From: GCA-2711565 sp963664245
GTDB taxonomy: Bacteria > Bacteroidota > Bacteroidia > Bacteroidales > GCA-2711565
Assembly (NCBI GenBank): GCA_963664245.1
Contig: OY760934.1
Span: 2,046,001-2,110,000, forward strand
DNA length: 64,000 nucleotides
Reading direction: 5' to 3'
Shown piece after piece: positions 51,271-59,497 of the stretch. Position 1 is the first letter of the stretch. Every line of letters begins with the position of its first letter. The notes under the pieces were generated by a model, which ran no database searches, had not been told where the DNA came from, and was given only the letters and a program-made list of their open reading frames with translations. The translations under genes and the position numbers were made by a program.

Positions 51271-53112
51271 ATGAAATATTTTGATCCTTTTATATTACCA
51301 TTTACCATCGGACTATATTTTATTTTTATATTCCTTGCCGTTAAATTTTCGTGGTGGATTATCCGCCTGGATCACAACAGCAAGCAAAAAATAAAGCAGG
51401 GTTTGTTTAGCCTGAAAACCCTTTCTTCCGTGAAGGAAATTTTTATGGAGAGCCTGCTGCACCGGAAGATATTTAAGGTAAACCCGGTGTTGGGATACAT
51501 GCACATGAGCCTGGCTTTCGGGTGGTTCCTGTTAATCGTATTCGGCAAGTTGGGAACTTTATCATACACCGGCGATTTTTTCAACCCCATTCATTACGCT
51601 ATATTTTTCAAGTTTTTTGAACCTGCGAAACCGGTATTTTTCTATTCCAGAACCTATGCCTTTTTAATGGATTTTCTCCTTCTTTTTATTCTTTCCGGAG
51701 TAGCCCTTGCCATCATCAAGCGGTTCAAATCAAAATTATTTGGCTTAAAAAAAACCAGCAAGCACCGGCTGGGCGATAAAATAGCTTTGAGTTTTTTATG
51801 GTGGATATTTCCTTTGCGTTTACTGGCCGAGAGTTTTACCTGCGGGGTTTACCATTCCGGGCATTTCTTAACCGGAACCTTAGGCACTTTTTTCGCTTCA
51901 TTTTTGCCGGTAGAACAACTGATGTACCCGGCCTGGTGGGCCTACAGCCTTTCGCTGGGACTCTTTTTTGTTGCCCTTCCCTACTCAAGGTACATGCACA
52001 TCCCTACCGAAATGCTTTTGATTTTTCTCCGTAATTATGGAATAAAAGCAAGTCAGAAAAACCCAAGTTTTAACGAGATAGAAGTATGTTCCTGCTCCAA
52101 ATGCGGGATTTGTATCGATCAGTGCCAGCTAAGTGTTGCCGGGGAAAGAAATGCGCAGCCTATTTACTTTTTGCAAGCCGTAAGAAACAAAGAACTTAAG
52201 CCGGAAATAAGCATGAATTGCCTGCAATGCGGCAAATGCGAAGAAGTTTGTCCGGTTGATATTGAGATTAAGGATTTGCGCTTAATCAAACGAAATTACC
52301 TGACAAGCGATTTATCCGAATACGACTTTCTGCCCGAACAAACCGCCCCTCACGCAGACGTGATATACTTTGCAGGCTGTATGACCCACCTCACCCCCGG
52401 TATCAAAAATGCCATGATTAAAATTTTAAAAAACGCAGGGGTCAATTACTTTTTCATGGATGAAGCCGGCGGCCTGTGTTGTGGACGACCGTTGAAACTC
52501 GCCGGAGAAATAAGGTCGGCACAAAAACTGGTGGATTATAACCGCGCTTTGATAAAAAAATCAAGGGCCAAAATTTTACTAACCTCCTGTCCCATCTGTT
52601 ATAAAATTTTTAAGGACGATTATGATTTAAACATTGAAGTGTTGCATCATTCCGAATTTTTATGGCGGCTCATCCGGCAAAAACAACTGCTTGTAAACTT
52701 GCATACGACAAAAATTGCCTATCACGATCCTTGTGAATTGGGACGTGGAAGCGGTGTTTATGAAGCCCCGCGCAAGTTGATCGAAAAAGTGGCCAGCCTG
52801 GTTCCAACCGGAACAAAACCCAATTTATCGCCCTGTTGCGGAAACAGCTTGGCAAACCTGCAATTGCAGCAGAAACAGGTGGATTTAATCACGCAAGATG
52901 CGCTTAACTCCTTGCTCATAAATAAACCAGATATTTTGGCAACCTCCTGCCCGCTTTGTAAAAAAACATTTGCAAAATTCTCCGATACTCCGGTAAAAGA
53001 CATTTCCGAACTCGTCGCCGAATCGGTTTGGATGTTACGGCAAAAAACATCAGCGAACAAACAAAGTAGCAAAAAAGAAGCTGTTTTGGAAGATTGTTTA
53101 GCTGAAACATAG
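51271..53112 (+). CDS. Membrane Hdr-like protein, EtfAB:menaquinone oxidoreductase type
   Basis: A 613-residue fusion. The N-terminal half (to about residue 265) has five or six transmembrane helices with His residues at helix ends (LGYMHMSLAFGW, NPIHYAIF, VYHSGHFLTG), in the manner of NarI/DsrM cytochrome b. Then come two [4Fe-4S] motifs, CSCSKCGICIDQCQ and CLQCGKCEEVCPVD, and two CCG domains (YFAGCMTH...GGLCCGRPL...SCPICYKIF; LSPCCGNS...SCPLCKKTF). This is the layout of the DUF224/EMO proteins that take electrons from EtfAB to menaquinone. It is last in the operon; a terminator follows. The Etf genes lie 0.7 kb away, convergent. Confidence 0.83.
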   Translation: MKYFDPFILPFTIGLYFIFIFLAVKFSWWIIRLDHNSKQKIKQGLFSLKTLSSVKEIFMESLLHRKIFKVNPVLGYMHMSLAFGWFLLIVFGKLGTLSYTGDFFNPIHYAIFFKFFEPAKPVFFYSRTYAFLMDFLLLFILSGVALAIIKRFKSKLFGLKKTSKHRLGDKIALSFLWWIFPLRLLAESFTCGVYHSGHFLTGTLGTFFASFLPVEQLMYPAWWAYSLSLGLFFVALPYSRYMHIPTEMLLIFLRNYGIKASQKNPSFNEIEVCSCSKCGICIDQCQLSVAGERNAQPIYFLQAVRNKELKPEISMNCLQCGKCEEVCPVDIEIKDLRLIKRNYLTSDLSEYDFLPEQTAPHADVIYFAGCMTHLTPGIKNAMIKILKNAGVNYFFMDEAGGLCCGRPLKLAGEIRSAQKLVDYNRALIKKSRAKILLTSCPICYKIFKDDYDLNIEVLHHSEFLWRLIRQKQLLVNLHTTKIAYHDPCELGRGSGVYEAPRKLIEKVASLVPTGTKPNLSPCCGNSLANLQLQQKQVDLITQDALNSLLINKPDILATSCPLCKKTFAKFSDTPVKDISELVAESVWMLRQKTSANKQSSKKEAVLEDCLAET

Positions 53113-53146
53113 AGTTAGATATTTATTATCTGGGTTTAAATGTGTG

Positions 53147-53189
53147 GGGGATCAAACATGGATAACGTCCTCGGTTGATCCCCTTTTTT
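53147..53189 (+). terminator. Terminator of the Hdr-like operon
   Basis: GGGGATCAA (53147-53155) pairs with TTGATCCCC (53175-53183), followed by TTTTTT. Confidence 0.85.
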
Positions 53190-53194
53190 CTAAC

Positions 53195-53290
53195 TTTATA
53201 AAACAAACCGAGATGCTTCTTCTCTAGTCTCCCAAAGCGAGATGAAAGGAAATTAAATAGGTATTAAAAGTTGTGTTATAAGAGTATTAA
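53195..53290 (+). repeat. Diverged half-site D
   Basis: CTTTATAAAACAAACCGAGATGCTTCTTCTC, then a GTCTCCCAAAGCGAGATGAAAGG and GTGTTATAAGAG echo the half-sites at 371, 11191 and 45310, but the match is loose. It lies directly before another AT-rich accessory gene. Confidence 0.3.
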
Positions 53291-53307
53291 AAAACTAAAA
53301 GAAAAAC

Positions 53308-53754
53308 ATGATTAACAAAGAAGATAAGATTCGGCAAGCAGATGCTAATAATAAATGGGAAAAAAGAAAATACAGCTCCTTGATATCTGAAATTTTTCCT
53401 AATGTATTAGAGATTTCCCTAAATTTATTACTTGATTATCCCAATGCATTTGATATCCATAAGAAACAGCTTACTTCTAAATTTAATCCATCAGACAAAG
53501 CCTATTTTGAGATAAGTTGTATAAATAAAGACTGTTTATATTCAGATTTAAACTTAGATAATGAAATTAGAGATACGATAAATAAAAACCTTGACTTTTA
53601 TAAAGGACATAAAATCTGTCATGGATGGAATACCTTTAAATGTTATGAGAGAAGACAAGGAACATGTATGACAAGTTTAGATTTTGAAATAAAAATAAAA
53701 TATAAAAATGCCCCGCTCGGAGGAATTGCAAATTCCTCCGCATTAAATCAATAA
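53308..53754 (+). CDS. Hypothetical protein whose C-terminus runs into a repeat
   Basis: A 148-residue AT-rich gene with no recognised family. The last 14 or so codons (APLGGIANSSALNQ) are read from the palindromic repeat at 53713-53752, and the stop lies just after it. The original gene was therefore probably truncated or extended by the repeat. The protein is hydrophilic, contains CINKDCLYSD and KICHGWNTFKCYERRQGTC (four scattered Cys that could bind metal), and has no signal peptide. Confidence 0.5.
   Translation: MINKEDKIRQADANNKWEKRKYSSLISEIFPNVLEISLNLLLDYPNAFDIHKKQLTSKFNPSDKAYFEISCINKDCLYSDLNLDNEIRDTINKNLDFYKGHKICHGWNTFKCYERRQGTCMTSLDFEIKIKYKNAPLGGIANSSALNQ
53713..53752. repeat. Palindromic repeat, intact copy
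   Basis: CCGCTCGGAGGAATT, GCA, AATTCCTCCG, CATTAAATCAA: a hairpin with ten paired bases plus a conserved tail. The same unit is split by the IS element at 2304-2328/3676-3700. Confidence 0.75.
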
Positions 53755-53786
53755 AAAAAGGGGTGTTGACTTAAGGCGACACCCCA
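53753..53786 (-). terminator. Palindrome acting as terminator of etfA
   Basis: GGGGTGTTGAC, TTAA, GGCGACACCCC (53760-53785) is a variant of the perfect palindrome at 3819-3844. On the minus strand seven T follow the stem, 25 bases beyond the etfA stop, so this repeat can end etfA transcription. Confidence 0.7.
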
Positions 53787-53810
53787 TGGAAATATCCTAT
53801 AAAGAATAAT

Positions 53811-54782
53811 TTATTCCGCTTTTGCTGCTTTAATGGCTTCAATCATTTCAGGGATCACTTTTTGAACATCACCAACAATACCGTAATCGGCTGCTTCAAA
53901 AATCGGCGCATCTTTATCGGTATTCACGGCAACAATCACTTTTGATGAGCTTACCCCGCCCAAATGCTGGATGGCTCCAGAAATACCAAAAGCAAAATAC
54001 AAATTCGGCGCAATAATTTTACCGGTTTGTCCAACGTGCTCGCCATGCGGGCGCCAATCTTCATCCGATACCGGACGGGAACAAGCTGTAGCTGCACCTA
54101 GCAATTCGGCCATTTCTTCAATTGGGGCCCAGTTTTCAGGGCCTTTCATACCACGACCACCGGAAACAACAATTTCGGCATCGTTCAACAATACTTTACC
54201 GGTTATTTTATTGGTTTCTTTCACTTCGGTTTTAAACTCAGCGGCTTCCAATGCAGGGGCAAATGCTTCGATTAAAGCATCTTTTGCATCTTCAACCAAG
54301 CCAAATGAGTTTTGTGCAAGGGTTACAATTTTTTTATCGGATTTAACCACCACATTTGCAAACGCTTTACCAGTAAAGGCTTTTTTCTTCACGGTAAACG
54401 GATCGTAGCTTGAAGGAGCTTCGGTAACTCCAGCCACCAAGCCAGCTTTTAACTTAACCGATACCCTCGGGGCAATGGCTTTTCCGGCATTGTTATGCGC
54501 AAAAACAATCACCTGCGCAGCTTCTTTTTCAGCAGCTTCGGCAATCACCCTGGCATAAGGGGCATTGCTTAATTTCGCCAATTGAGCATCGTTTACATTT
54601 AATACTTTTGAAGCACCGTACTGACCCAGACTTTTAAGCTCGGCCTCGTCAACATTACCGATGGATAATGCAACAACCTCAGTGCCTAATTGTTTTGCCA
54701 TTTCGTTGGCATAGGAAACCAATTCAAAACTTAATTTTTTGAACTTACCCTCCCAATTTTCTGTATATACTAGAATTGACAT
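53811..54782 (-). CDS. etfA: Electron transfer flavoprotein, alpha subunit
   Basis: A 323-residue FAD-binding subunit. The C-terminal signature is ISGAIQHLGGVSSSKVIVAVNTDKDAPIFEAADYGIVGD, with RPVSDEDWRPHGEHVGQTG before it. With EtfB it takes electrons from acyl-CoA dehydrogenase. The subunits are separated by a four-helix-bundle gene instead of being adjacent, which is unusual. Confidence 0.95.
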   Translation of the reverse strand: MSILVYTENWEGKFKKLSFELVSYANEMAKQLGTEVVALSIGNVDEAELKSLGQYGASKVLNVNDAQLAKLSNAPYARVIAEAAEKEAAQVIVFAHNNAGKAIAPRVSVKLKAGLVAGVTEAPSSYDPFTVKKKAFTGKAFANVVVKSDKKIVTLAQNSFGLVEDAKDALIEAFAPALEAAEFKTEVKETNKITGKVLLNDAEIVVSGGRGMKGPENWAPIEEMAELLGAATACSRPVSDEDWRPHGEHVGQTGKIIAPNLYFAFGISGAIQHLGGVSSSKVIVAVNTDKDAPIFEAADYGIVGDVQKVIPEMIEAIKAAKAE

Positions 54783-54862
54783 AATATTCTATTTTTAGTT
54801 TCTTAATTTCTTTTTTTAGGTATAATTAAATTTGAAAATGTGTCTATTTGAAGATTTGAAAA

Positions 54863-55210
54863 TTATTTTTTTGATGAACCAATAATTTTGGACAAAATCT
54901 TGATAATAACCAATAATTCATCGATTAAAGAGTCATCCGAAGGATAAGATTCAGCATGCTTACATATCTTCAGCCAATACATTGTTTCATCAGCTTCTTT
55001 GGCCCCAATTTTCATTTTATGTATAAAATCGGCTTTACTTTCAGCATTTTGAGCCTCATTAACCATCGCACCAATTGATGTTCCCGAACCCAAGATCTGT
55101 TTCGCGATTATAAACTTTCTTTTTGCTTCTAAAATTTCAGAAAACTCAATGATTCTAAGAGCAAATTTAAAAGTTAAATCAACGATGATATTTTCTTTGT
55201 CGTTCCTCAT
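54863..55210 (-). CDS. Four-helix-bundle (23S IVS-type) protein
   Basis: A 115-residue protein of the four-helix-bundle family first seen in 23S rRNA intervening sequences: FAL-RIIEFSEILEAKRKFIIAKQILGSGTSIGAMVNEAQNAESKADFIHKMKIGAKEADETMYWL. The fold is shared with the diversity-generating-retroelement accessory protein Avd, though no reverse transcriptase is near. It lies between etfB and etfA on the same strand. Its function is not known. Confidence 0.82.
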   Translation of the reverse strand: MRNDKENIIVDLTFKFALRIIEFSEILEAKRKFIIAKQILGSGTSIGAMVNEAQNAESKADFIHKMKIGAKEADETMYWLKICKHAESYPSDDSLIDELLVIIKILSKIIGSSKK

Positions 55211-55253
55211 CAGTGCATTTTCAAATTATCTCATTTTCAAATTAGCAAATTAA

Positions 55254-55997
55254 TTAAAGCACTTTTGCTTCATTTTTAAGTAAATCAACTAATTCTTTCA
55301 CGTTACCGGCATCAACCATTTTACATGCAGCTTTAGGAGCAGGAAGCTCGTAACTTGCAAATTCTGTCAGGGCATCCACCTCAACGGCAGGAACAACGTT
55401 CAAAGGTTTTTTACGAGCCATCATAATTCCACGCATGGCAGGAATTCGGGGTTCTTTGGTAATCCCTTTTTGAACAATTGCCACAAAAGGAGTTTGAACT
55501 GCAACGCTTTCCGAACCACCATCAATTTCACGGGTAACGGTTACATTGCCACCTTCAATTTCCATTTTTGAAACCGAAGAAACAGAAGCTATATTTAAGA
55601 ACTCGGCTAACATTCCGCCTACGGCCGAACCATTATAATCACTGGCTTCGATACCCGCCATGATGATGTCAAAATCTTTGGCTACTTCGGCTAATTGAGC
55701 CGCTACAAAATAAGCATCTTTTGGATCGGCATCCACACGGATGGCATCGTCGGCACCAATGGCCAAACCTTTACGCATAGTTGGTTCAACATCAGTTCCA
55801 CCAACCGTAGCAACCGTAATGCTTGTAATGGCTCCGCCGGAAGCTTCTTTAATTTCCAATGCACGGGTTAGTGCCAACTCGTCCCATGGATTGATGATCC
55901 ACTGTACGCCCGTTTTATCAAAAGCTGTATTATCGCCGGCAAATTTAATTTTAGTAGTTGTGTCCGGCACATTGCTTAAACAGATTAGAATTTTCAT
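55254..55997 (-). CDS. etfB: Electron transfer flavoprotein, beta subunit
   Basis: A 247-residue AMP-binding subunit. KILICLSNVPDTTTKIKF at the start, NPWDELALTRALEIKEASG and the recognition loop region VAQLAEVAKDFDIIMAGIEASDYNG fit the EtfB family. It forms the soluble heterodimer with EtfA. The acyl-CoA dehydrogenase gene is upstream on the same strand, so a single transcript is plausible. Confidence 0.95.
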   Translation of the reverse strand: MKILICLSNVPDTTTKIKFAGDNTAFDKTGVQWIINPWDELALTRALEIKEASGGAITSITVATVGGTDVEPTMRKGLAIGADDAIRVDADPKDAYFVAAQLAEVAKDFDIIMAGIEASDYNGSAVGGMLAEFLNIASVSSVSKMEIEGGNVTVTREIDGGSESVAVQTPFVAIVQKGITKEPRIPAMRGIMMARKKPLNVVPAVEVDALTEFASYELPAPKAACKMVDAGNVKELVDLLKNEAKVL

Positions 55998-56106
55998 TTT
56001 ATAAATAGTTATTTGTTATTTATTGAGTGCAAATATAAGGATTAGTTCATAAACTCATGGTTTCATTGGTTCATTGTTGCATGGTTCAATTGTTCGATTG
56101 CTAATG

Positions 56107-56382
56107 TTAATCTTTTAAAGCAAGATTAGTATATTTAATAAGTTGATTGATTTGTTTTGGTAAATTCTCTATTTCTCTTTTAATTTCTAAATATTGAGCA
56201 TCATTGATAATCTTTCTTGCTTTTGCTTTATCCAACCAATCAATTGATCGTACAAATTGTTTACCTATAGTATCTTTTTCAAAATAACTCCATTTAGCTA
56301 CTAAAGCCCAAATCTTATTACTTAAATCAAATGCAGATTTATAACAATCAATATCTTTGACTGATAAAAACTTTTTATCCAT
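56107..56382 (-). CDS. Four-helix-bundle protein with an internal deletion
   Basis: A 91-residue member of the IVS family. The first half, YKSAFDLSNKIWALVAKWSYFEKDTIGKQFVRSID, aligns with the copy at 62798-63154; it then jumps to WLDKAKARKIINDAQYLEIKREIENLPKQINQLIKYTN. The roughly 28-35 residues between, which hold SIAANISEGFGR and FARGSLFETKT in the full copy, are absent, and the frame is kept. This removes about one and a half helices, so the product may be a decayed, non-functional gene or a shortened variant. It lies between etfB and the acyl-CoA dehydrogenase gene. Confidence 0.7.
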   Translation of the reverse strand: MDKKFLSVKDIDCYKSAFDLSNKIWALVAKWSYFEKDTIGKQFVRSIDWLDKAKARKIINDAQYLEIKREIENLPKQINQLIKYTNLALKD

Positions 56383-56421
56383 AAAACTTGTTATTTAACT
56401 TCAATTGAACAATTGAGCAAC

Positions 56422-57564
56422 TTAATCCCTCAACAACGAGCGCGAAATCACAATCCGTTGAATTTCAGAAGTCCCTTCGTAGATTTGGGTTAGTTTGGCT
56501 TCACGCATCAAGCGTTCAACATGATATTCCTTCACGTAACCATAACCACCATGAATTTGAACTGCCTCGGTGGTTACTTCCATGGCAATATCTGCGGCAT
56601 ATTGTTTGGCCATGGCACTGGCTACGCCGTAAGGCTGTCCCTGATCCTTCAGCCAGGCGGCTTTATACACAAAATTCCGGGCAGCTTCCACTTTCACAGC
56701 CATATCCGAAAGTTTAAAAGCAATGGCCTGGTGTTCGCCAATAAGTTTCCCAAAGGTTTTGCGTTCTTTCGCATATTGAACCGCTCGATTTAAAGCCCCG
56801 GAAGCAATGCCAAGAGCCTGGGCGGCAATTCCGATTCTTCCCCCTTCCAGGAGTTTCATGGCAAATTTAAACCCAAACCCATCCTCACCAATGCGGTTTT
56901 CTTTGGGAACCTTAACATCCTGGAACATTACCGAGTGGGTGTCAGAGCTACGCATTCCCATTTTATCTTCGTGAGGGCCAAGACTGATCCCGGGCGAATC
57001 TTTTTCCACAATAAAAACATTAATACCACGATGGCCCTTGTCCGGGTGTGTTTGGGCAATCACAAGGTAATAAGAAGCAGAGTTGGCACTGGTGATCCAG
57101 TTTTTGGTTCCGTTAATCAAATAATGATCGTCTTTTTCTTCGGCAGTGGTACGTTGCATGGTAGCGTCCGAACCAGCTTCGGGTTCCGACAAAAGAAAAG
57201 CACCGATAGCCTCGCCGCGGGCAAGTGGTTTTAAATATTTTTCTTTTTGTTCTTCAGTTCCGTAATGATCAATTCCGTAAGTTACCAACGAATTATGTAC
57301 CGACATAATCACACTCACCGAAGAATCAATTTTAGCAAATTCTTCAATGGCCAACACGTATGACATCGTGTCCATACCCCCGCCATCATATTTCGGATCA
57401 ACCATCATTCCCATAAAGCCAAGATCGGCAAGGTTTTTCATATGCCGCGCAGGAAACTCGGCTTTTTCGTCACGCTCAATAACATCCTGTATTAGTTCTC
57501 GTTCAGCATAATCGCGTGCCGCCTGCTGAATCATGATTTGCTCTTCAGTTAAATTAAAATCCAT
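56422..57564 (-). CDS. Acyl-CoA dehydrogenase (short-chain type)
   Basis: A 380-residue FAD enzyme for the first step of beta-oxidation. GAFLLSEPEAGSDATMQRTTA and NWITSANSASYYLV are the FAD and acyl-CoA loops, and the C-terminal QIYEGTSEIQRIVISRSLL includes the catalytic Glu of short-chain types (YEGTSEIQ). Electrons go to EtfAB, coded directly downstream. In anaerobes such enzymes may also run towards butyryl-CoA. Confidence 0.94.
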   Translation of the reverse strand: MDFNLTEEQIMIQQAARDYAERELIQDVIERDEKAEFPARHMKNLADLGFMGMMVDPKYDGGGMDTMSYVLAIEEFAKIDSSVSVIMSVHNSLVTYGIDHYGTEEQKEKYLKPLARGEAIGAFLLSEPEAGSDATMQRTTAEEKDDHYLINGTKNWITSANSASYYLVIAQTHPDKGHRGINVFIVEKDSPGISLGPHEDKMGMRSSDTHSVMFQDVKVPKENRIGEDGFGFKFAMKLLEGGRIGIAAQALGIASGALNRAVQYAKERKTFGKLIGEHQAIAFKLSDMAVKVEAARNFVYKAAWLKDQGQPYGVASAMAKQYAADIAMEVTTEAVQIHGGYGYVKEYHVERLMREAKLTQIYEGTSEIQRIVISRSLLRD

Positions 57565-57671
57565 GATATATTTTTTAGGTTAGTAGATTCACCCATAAAT
57601 ATACAGATTTTTATTTGTTAACCACTTAACAATTAAAAATCTATAATCTTTTTGGATGTTGCTTGCAGGAC

Positions 57672-57706
57672 AGAAAAAGTCACACTGAGCGTAGTCGAAG
57701 TGTGAC
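57672..57706 (-). terminator. Terminator of the NMO gene, with a dispersed-repeat hairpin
   Basis: GTCACACT (57679-57686) pairs with AGTGTGAC (57699-57706) around GAGCGTAGTCGA; on the minus strand TTTTTC follows. The sequence CACTGAGCGTAGTCGAAGTG is a palindromic repeat familiar from many Bacteroidota genomes. It lies between the NMO stop and the acyl-CoA dehydrogenase gene. Confidence 0.65.
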
Positions 57707-57719
57707 ATCTGATACGGAA

Positions 57720-58667
57720 TTAAAAAGAAAGTTGACCAAGTTCGGCTTTAGCGGTTTCAAACTCCCGGATAATTTCGTCAATAATATCAGCCGCCGGTTT
57801 GATTTCATTAATAATCGCTGAGATTTGCCCGATCTCCAGTTCACCATCATCGATATCGCCGCTAAACATCCCCAACTTGGCACGCCCCCTACCTAAAAGT
57901 TCGGCCAGTTCTTCTTTTGAAGCTCCTTTAGCTTCCAGTTGCTCAACTTCATTTAAAAATTTATTTCGTATCAAACGAACCGGAACCAGACTTTTCAAGG
58001 TCAGTTTTGTGCTGCCATCTTTAGCGGCTAAAATTTGCTGCTTAAAATTGTCGTGCCCGGATGATTCTTCCGAAGCGGCAAAACGACTCCCAATTTGAAC
58101 GCCATCGGCTCCCAAAGCCATGGCAGCCAGCATGGTTCGCCCGGAGCCAATCCCCCCGGCTGCTATCAACGGAATATCAATTGCTTTCCTGATTTGAGGA
58201 ATCAAAGCCATGGTCGTGGTTTCTTCAAAACCATTGTGTCCGCCGGCTTCAAAACCTTCGGCAACGATGGCATCCACGCCGGCCTCTACACATTTTAGCA
58301 CAAATTTTTCGTTGGCTACCACGTGAACCACTTTAACGCCTTTTTCTTTCAACAAAGTCGTGTACTTTTTCGGGTTCCCCGCCGAAGTAAAAACAATTTT
58401 CACCCCTTCTTCCAGAATATTATTCAAGTGATCGTCGGTTTGGGGATAAAGCAAAGGAAGGTTCACCCCGAAAGGTTTAGCGGTTGCTTTTTTGCATTTT
58501 TGGATGTGTTCGCGCAAAACATCAGGGTACATGGAACCGGAGCCAATGAGCCCAAGCCCTCCGGCATTGCTCACGGCAGAAGCCAGTTCCCAGCCACTGC
58601 ACCAAATCATCCCCCCTTGAATAATGGGGTATTTTATGTTGAACAGTTGGGTGATTTTGTTTTTCAT
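57720..58667 (-). CDS. Nitronate monooxygenase family protein (NMO/FabK-like)
   Basis: A 315-residue FMN-dependent TIM-barrel protein: FNIKYPIIQGGMIWCSGWELASAVSNAGGLGLIGSGS at the N-terminus, VDAIVAEGFEAGGHNG and PLIAAGGIGSGRTMLAAMALGADGVQIGSRF later. The family includes nitronate monooxygenases and FabK enoyl-ACP reductases; without biochemical data the substrate is open. In a lipid-oxidation cluster a flavin-linked lipid role is possible. A terminator follows. Confidence 0.85.
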   Translation of the reverse strand: MKNKITQLFNIKYPIIQGGMIWCSGWELASAVSNAGGLGLIGSGSMYPDVLREHIQKCKKATAKPFGVNLPLLYPQTDDHLNNILEEGVKIVFTSAGNPKKYTTLLKEKGVKVVHVVANEKFVLKCVEAGVDAIVAEGFEAGGHNGFEETTTMALIPQIRKAIDIPLIAAGGIGSGRTMLAAMALGADGVQIGSRFAASEESSGHDNFKQQILAAKDGSTKLTLKSLVPVRLIRNKFLNEVEQLEAKGASKEELAELLGRGRAKLGMFSGDIDDGELEIGQISAIINEIKPAADIIDEIIREFETAKAELGQLSF

Positions 58668-58699
58668 AAATATTGAATTAAATTTTGAGAAGCCCCCAG

Positions 58700-58741
58700 A
58701 TTTTTTCTGCGAAAAAATCCGTCCCCCTATAAATAGGGGAC
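58700..58741 (-). terminator. Probable terminator of elbB
   Basis: Two hairpins lie together: GTCCCC/GGGGAC (58721-58741) and ATTTTTTC/GAAAAAAT (58700-58718). On the minus strand the first is followed by GGATTTTTT. Confidence 0.4.
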
Positions 58742-58761
58742 AAAAAAGGTTAACTATTTTT

Positions 58762-59412
58762 TTATTCCATGAAACTTAACATGGCTTCTACGGTATTGTA
58801 GGTACCATCCCAAATTTGAGTAATGTCGGCGTCGAGCATGTAACAAGGTGTGGTGAACACCAGTTTTTCGTCATCCACCACCACATCGCCATGATCGGCA
58901 GCAATGTGGGTCCCGCCCATAGCTTCAATGGCCTGGACCGTTCCTTCGTCTTCACCAATGGTTACCCGCACATCACCAATGATTTTGGTAATAATTGCCG
59001 GGGAAATGCACAAAGCACCGATTGGCTTTTTGGCTTCCAACATGGCTTTTACTGCTTTTTCAACATCCGGGTTTACCTCTGCATCCGGACCTTTAAAAGC
59101 TATGGTAGAAAGGTTTTTGGCAGCTCCAAATCCCCCAGGGAAAATCAAAGCATCGTAATCTTCAGCTTTGAACTCGTTCAGATTTTTGATATTACCACGA
59201 GCAATACGGGCAGCTTCAACCATTACGTTACGGCTTTCATCCATTTCTTCTCCGGTGATGTGATTGATCACATGGTATTGGGCAACATCCGGTGCAAAAC
59301 ACTGGTAATCGGCACCCAGCTTTTTAATGGCCAACAAGGTTAAGGTAGCTTCGTGAATTTCGGCTCCATCAAATACGCCACAACCGGCTAATACAACAGC
59401 AAATTTTTTCAT
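58762..59412 (-). CDS. elbB: Isoprenoid biosynthesis glyoxalase ElbB
   Basis: A 216-residue DJ-1/PfpI-type protein. LAGCGVFDGAEIHEATLTLLAI, FAPDVAQYHVINHITGEEMDESRNVMVEAARIARGNI and LIFPGGFGAAKNLS are ElbB-specific; the nucleophile Cys is in GALCISPAII. It has glyoxalase activity and is linked to the quality of isoprenoid intermediates. It stands alone on the minus strand. Confidence 0.92.
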   Translation of the reverse strand: MKKFAVVLAGCGVFDGAEIHEATLTLLAIKKLGADYQCFAPDVAQYHVINHITGEEMDESRNVMVEAARIARGNIKNLNEFKAEDYDALIFPGGFGAAKNLSTIAFKGPDAEVNPDVEKAVKAMLEAKKPIGALCISPAIITKIIGDVRVTIGEDEGTVQAIEAMGGTHIAADHGDVVVDDEKLVFTTPCYMLDADITQIWDGTYNTVEAMLSFME

Positions 59413-59497
59413 TATCTATAAATTTTAAAATTTCGGTTTTGAAAATCTAATTTACGAAAAAATATAGGGTCGTCCGGAAGCAAAGAAAATTTTCAAA

